Source: Candidatus Coprenecus stercorigallinarum
GTDB taxonomy: Bacteria > Bacteroidota > Bacteroidia > Bacteroidales > UBA932
Length of the DNA: 64,000 nucleotides
Assembly (NCBI GenBank): GCA_018711305.1
Contig: DVIL01000038.1
Span: 1 to 64,000, forward strand
Reading direction: 5' to 3'
Under the pieces are notes generated by a model that did no database searches, was not told the DNA's origin, and saw nothing but the letters and a program-made list of their open reading frames with translations. A program made the position numbers and the translations under genes. Positions 61,822 through 64,000 of this stretch are shown in pieces; positions within the stretch are counted from its first letter, which is position 1, and every line of letters starts with the position of its first letter.

Positions 61822-61895
61822 TCCTCTTTAGCTCAGTTGGTTAGAGCACCTGACTGTTAATCAGGGGGTCCTAGGTTCAAGTCCTAGAAGGGGAG
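61822..61895 (+). tRNA. tRNA-Asn (anticodon GUU)
   Basis: TCCTCTTTAGCTCAGTTGGTTAGAGCACCTGACTGTTAATCAGGGGGTCCTAGGTTCAAGTCCTAGAAGGGGAG. Confidence 0.95.
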
Positions 61896-61929
61896 CGAGA
61901 TTTACTATGTTTTCATAATGTTATTTTTT

Positions 61930-61962
61930 CCTCCTGCATCGTGGATGCAGGAGGTTTTTTTT
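61930..61962 (+). terminator. Rho-independent terminator after tRNA-Asn
   Basis: CCTCCTGCATC-GTG-GATGCAGGAGG-TTTTTTTT. Confidence 0.9.
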
Positions 61963-61971
61963 ATCTCCGGC

Positions 61972-63135
61972 CTATCTGTAGGAGAGGGCCAGAAGAGTGA
62001 TGTCGTCAGACTGTGGGGTGGTGCCGGTAAAGTCGGACAATGAGGATGTTACGGCGTTTATCAGGTCCTGGGGAGTGCCGGAGGAACTGGCGCATATATC
62101 TGTAAGGCGGCGGACACCGAAGAGTTCTCCGCTGGTGTTCATGGCTTCTGTGACTCCGTCGGTGTACAGCAGCAGACGGTCACCGGGGACGAGGACTGTT
62201 TCCTTCTCGCAGTAGGGAATGTCGGGGACAGCTCCGAGAGCTATGTCTCCGGTAGGCTCGAGAAGGGATGTACGGCCGTCATGGCGGATCAGTACCGGAG
62301 GGTTGTGACCTGCGTTGCTGTATTTCAGATGTCCGGTGCCAAGGTCTAAAATGCCGTAGAATACTGTGACGAACATATCCTCCACGCTGTCCTGGCTGAG
62401 CATTCCGTTGGTCTGTCTGAGGCAGTCGGCGCAGGAAGGGCATGACAGGGCTATTGTGCGGAGTATGGTCCTGCTTATGGCCATGAATATGGCTGCCGGT
62501 ACCCCTTTGCCGGATACGTCCGCTATGATGAATCCGAGTCTGGTGCTGTCTATGCGGAAGAAGTCGTAGAAATCTCCCCCCACGTACTTTGCGGCTTTCA
62601 TGCAGGCTTTAAGATCAAAATGCCCCCTAACACTTTCATCGAAGCATGGCAGCTCCTTTGGCAGTATGGTCTCCTGTATTTCCTGGGCGACGTGCAGGTC
62701 GTTCTGGATGGAAGCGAGCTGGGAGTGTTCATCCTGGGCTTTCTTTACAAAGGCGATCTGTTCGGCCGCTTTTTCTATGGTGCGCTCCAGGTCTCCGAGA
62801 TCTATCGGCTTGGTGGTAAAATCGAAGGCGCCTTTATTCATTGCGCTGCGTATGTTGTCCATGTCGCCGTATGCCGATACCATGATGCATTTCAGGGCGG
62901 GATTACGCAGTTCGTTGATTCTCGACAGGAGGGTAAGCCCGTCCATTTCCGGCATGTTGATGTCGCTTAGTATGATGTCGAAATCGGGATGCTCCAGAAG
63001 CATCCTGAGGGCTTCGACGCCGTTGTGGGCAAAAGAAAACTCGTATTCTCCTTTCTTTATCTTGCGTCTGAAGTACTGGGTAAGCAGTATTTCCAGATCC
63101 GCTTCGTCATCTACGCTGAGTATTTTAAGAGCCAT
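61972..63135 (-). CDS. response regulator with SpoIIE/RsbU-type PP2C phosphatase output
   Basis: Receiver 'ILSVDDEADLEILLTQYF...DIILSDINMPEMDGL'; phosphatase 'GGDFYDFFRIDSTRLGFIIADVSGKGVPAAIFMA'. Confidence 0.95.
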   Translation of the reverse strand: MALKILSVDDEADLEILLTQYFRRKIKKGEYEFSFAHNGVEALRMLLEHPDFDIILSDINMPEMDGLTLLSRINELRNPALKCIMVSAYGDMDNIRSAMNKGAFDFTTKPIDLGDLERTIEKAAEQIAFVKKAQDEHSQLASIQNDLHVAQEIQETILPKELPCFDESVRGHFDLKACMKAAKYVGGDFYDFFRIDSTRLGFIIADVSGKGVPAAIFMAISRTILRTIALSCPSCADCLRQTNGMLSQDSVEDMFVTVFYGILDLGTGHLKYSNAGHNPPVLIRHDGRTSLLEPTGDIALGAVPDIPYCEKETVLVPGDRLLLYTDGVTEAMNTSGELFGVRRLTDICASSSGTPQDLINAVTSSLSDFTGTTPQSDDITLLALSYR

Positions 63136-63140
63136 GCTGT

Positions 63141-63983
63141 TTATTTTTTCGGATTTAATGGAATGGATATGGTGAACCGGCTGTATTGCCCGGGCTCGGA
63201 CTCAACCTTTATTGTTCCGTGATGTTTCTGTTCTATGATGGACTTGGTGATGGAAAGTCCCAGTCCGGTGCCTTCCCCTACCGGCTTGGTGGTGAAGAAG
63301 GGAGTGAACAGGTGTTTGCGTATGTCCGGGGAAATGCCTGTACCGTTGTCTTCGATGACAAGCCGTGCGGAGTCTCCGTCTTTGTGAAGGGATATTCTTA
63401 TCGTCGGATTGTATCCGCATCCTGTGGCCCCGCGGGACTTGGCGAAGACGGCGTAGCAGGCATTGTTCATAATATTGAGCACGGCGCGGCTGAAGTCCTG
63501 CGGAATGACGCTTACCTGCGGAAGGGTCTCGTCATAGTCTTCTTCGAAGGTGACGTTGAAGTTCTTGTGATTGGCCCTCATCGCGTGATAGGACAATGAT
63601 ACGTATTCCTTTGTAAGCCGGCACAGGTCTGTGGGAAGGTATTCGTCTTCCTTTCCCCGGGAGTAGAGAAGGATATTGCGGATGATGCTGGAGGCGCGGT
63701 CTCCGTTTTCGGCGATGCGGCGGACATTCTCTTTCAGGTCTTCCATGATCTCCGTCAGCTCTTCCCGGTCATCTTCTGAAAGGGATATGCTGCCTTCTGA
63801 CAGGATATCCTCCAGATCCTCGAGGAGTTTGCCGGACATCTTGCTGAAATTGATCACGAAGTTGAGCGGATTCTGAATCTCGTGGGCTATGCCTGCAGTC
63901 AGCATGCCGAGCGAGGCCATTTTCTCCTGCTTGGCTATCTGCTCCCGCAGCCGGGCCAGTTCCTGGTATGAATCCTCATTCAT
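63141..63983 (-). CDS. sensor histidine kinase, probably N-terminally truncated by the window edge
   Basis: H-box 'GIAHEIQNPLNFVINFS', N-box 'NIMNNACYAV', 'GTGLGLSITKSI'; the frame stays open to position 64000. Confidence 0.93.
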   Translation of the reverse strand: MNEDSYQELARLREQIAKQEKMASLGMLTAGIAHEIQNPLNFVINFSKMSGKLLEDLEDILSEGSISLSEDDREELTEIMEDLKENVRRIAENGDRASSIIRNILLYSRGKEDEYLPTDLCRLTKEYVSLSYHAMRANHKNFNVTFEEDYDETLPQVSVIPQDFSRAVLNIMNNACYAVFAKSRGATGCGYNPTIRISLHKDGDSARLVIEDNGTGISPDIRKHLFTPFFTTKPVGEGTGLGLSITKSIIEQKHHGTIKVESEPGQYSRFTISIPLNPKK

Positions 63984-64000
63984 CGGATGTAGTGTCTTGA

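Overview
The window is about 64 kb of gene-dense, housekeeping-type chromosome from a Bacteroidota organism, probably Bacteroidales. This is inferred from promoter architecture (TTTG-N19-21-TAnnTTTG), DUF4837/DUF4834 families and gene content. I see no rRNA operon, CRISPR array, intact transposon or prophage. Recognisable genes include glsA/glsB-like acyltransferases, rpoN, upp, radC, rpsT, gltX, rseP, dxr, ruvX, def, rimM, rpsP, an RND efflux operon with two trailing enzyme genes, a secreted caspase-like protein, menA, a NhaP-type antiporter, miaA, pyrB/pyrI, serC/serA/DUF1015, recQ, kdsD, nhaA, an FKBP PPIase, an MsbA-like ABC exporter, an acyl-CoA synthetase, an S41 protease, a GH2 beta-galactosidase, metG, and an RR-SpoIIE phosphatase with a histidine kinase. 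Four tRNA genes are visible. The most striking observation is the tRNA between gltX and rpsT (minus, 5366..5437). It has a tRNA-Glu body, encoded CCA, an intact tRNA-type promoter and a compensatory acceptor-stem change, but its anticodon reads UUA, which is complementary to the UAA stop codon. It is a close paralog of the tRNA-Glu(CUC) on the other side of gltX, and the promoters are also paralogous (40/45 identical). Many genes here, including gltX and rpsT, still end in UAA, so this is either a tolerated or regulated ochre-suppressor-like tRNA, a decayed copy, or a one-base sequence error. Other points of interest are a 69-bp dyad over the promoter and start codon of a TPR gene, a 21-bp perfect inverted repeat overlapping the tRNA-Leu 3' end, an interlocked divergent promoter pair (MFS/lacZ), a dyad centred on the RND promoter -33 box, and a shared extended promoter motif at all four tRNA genes. 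All family calls come from reading the sequence; no database search was run.
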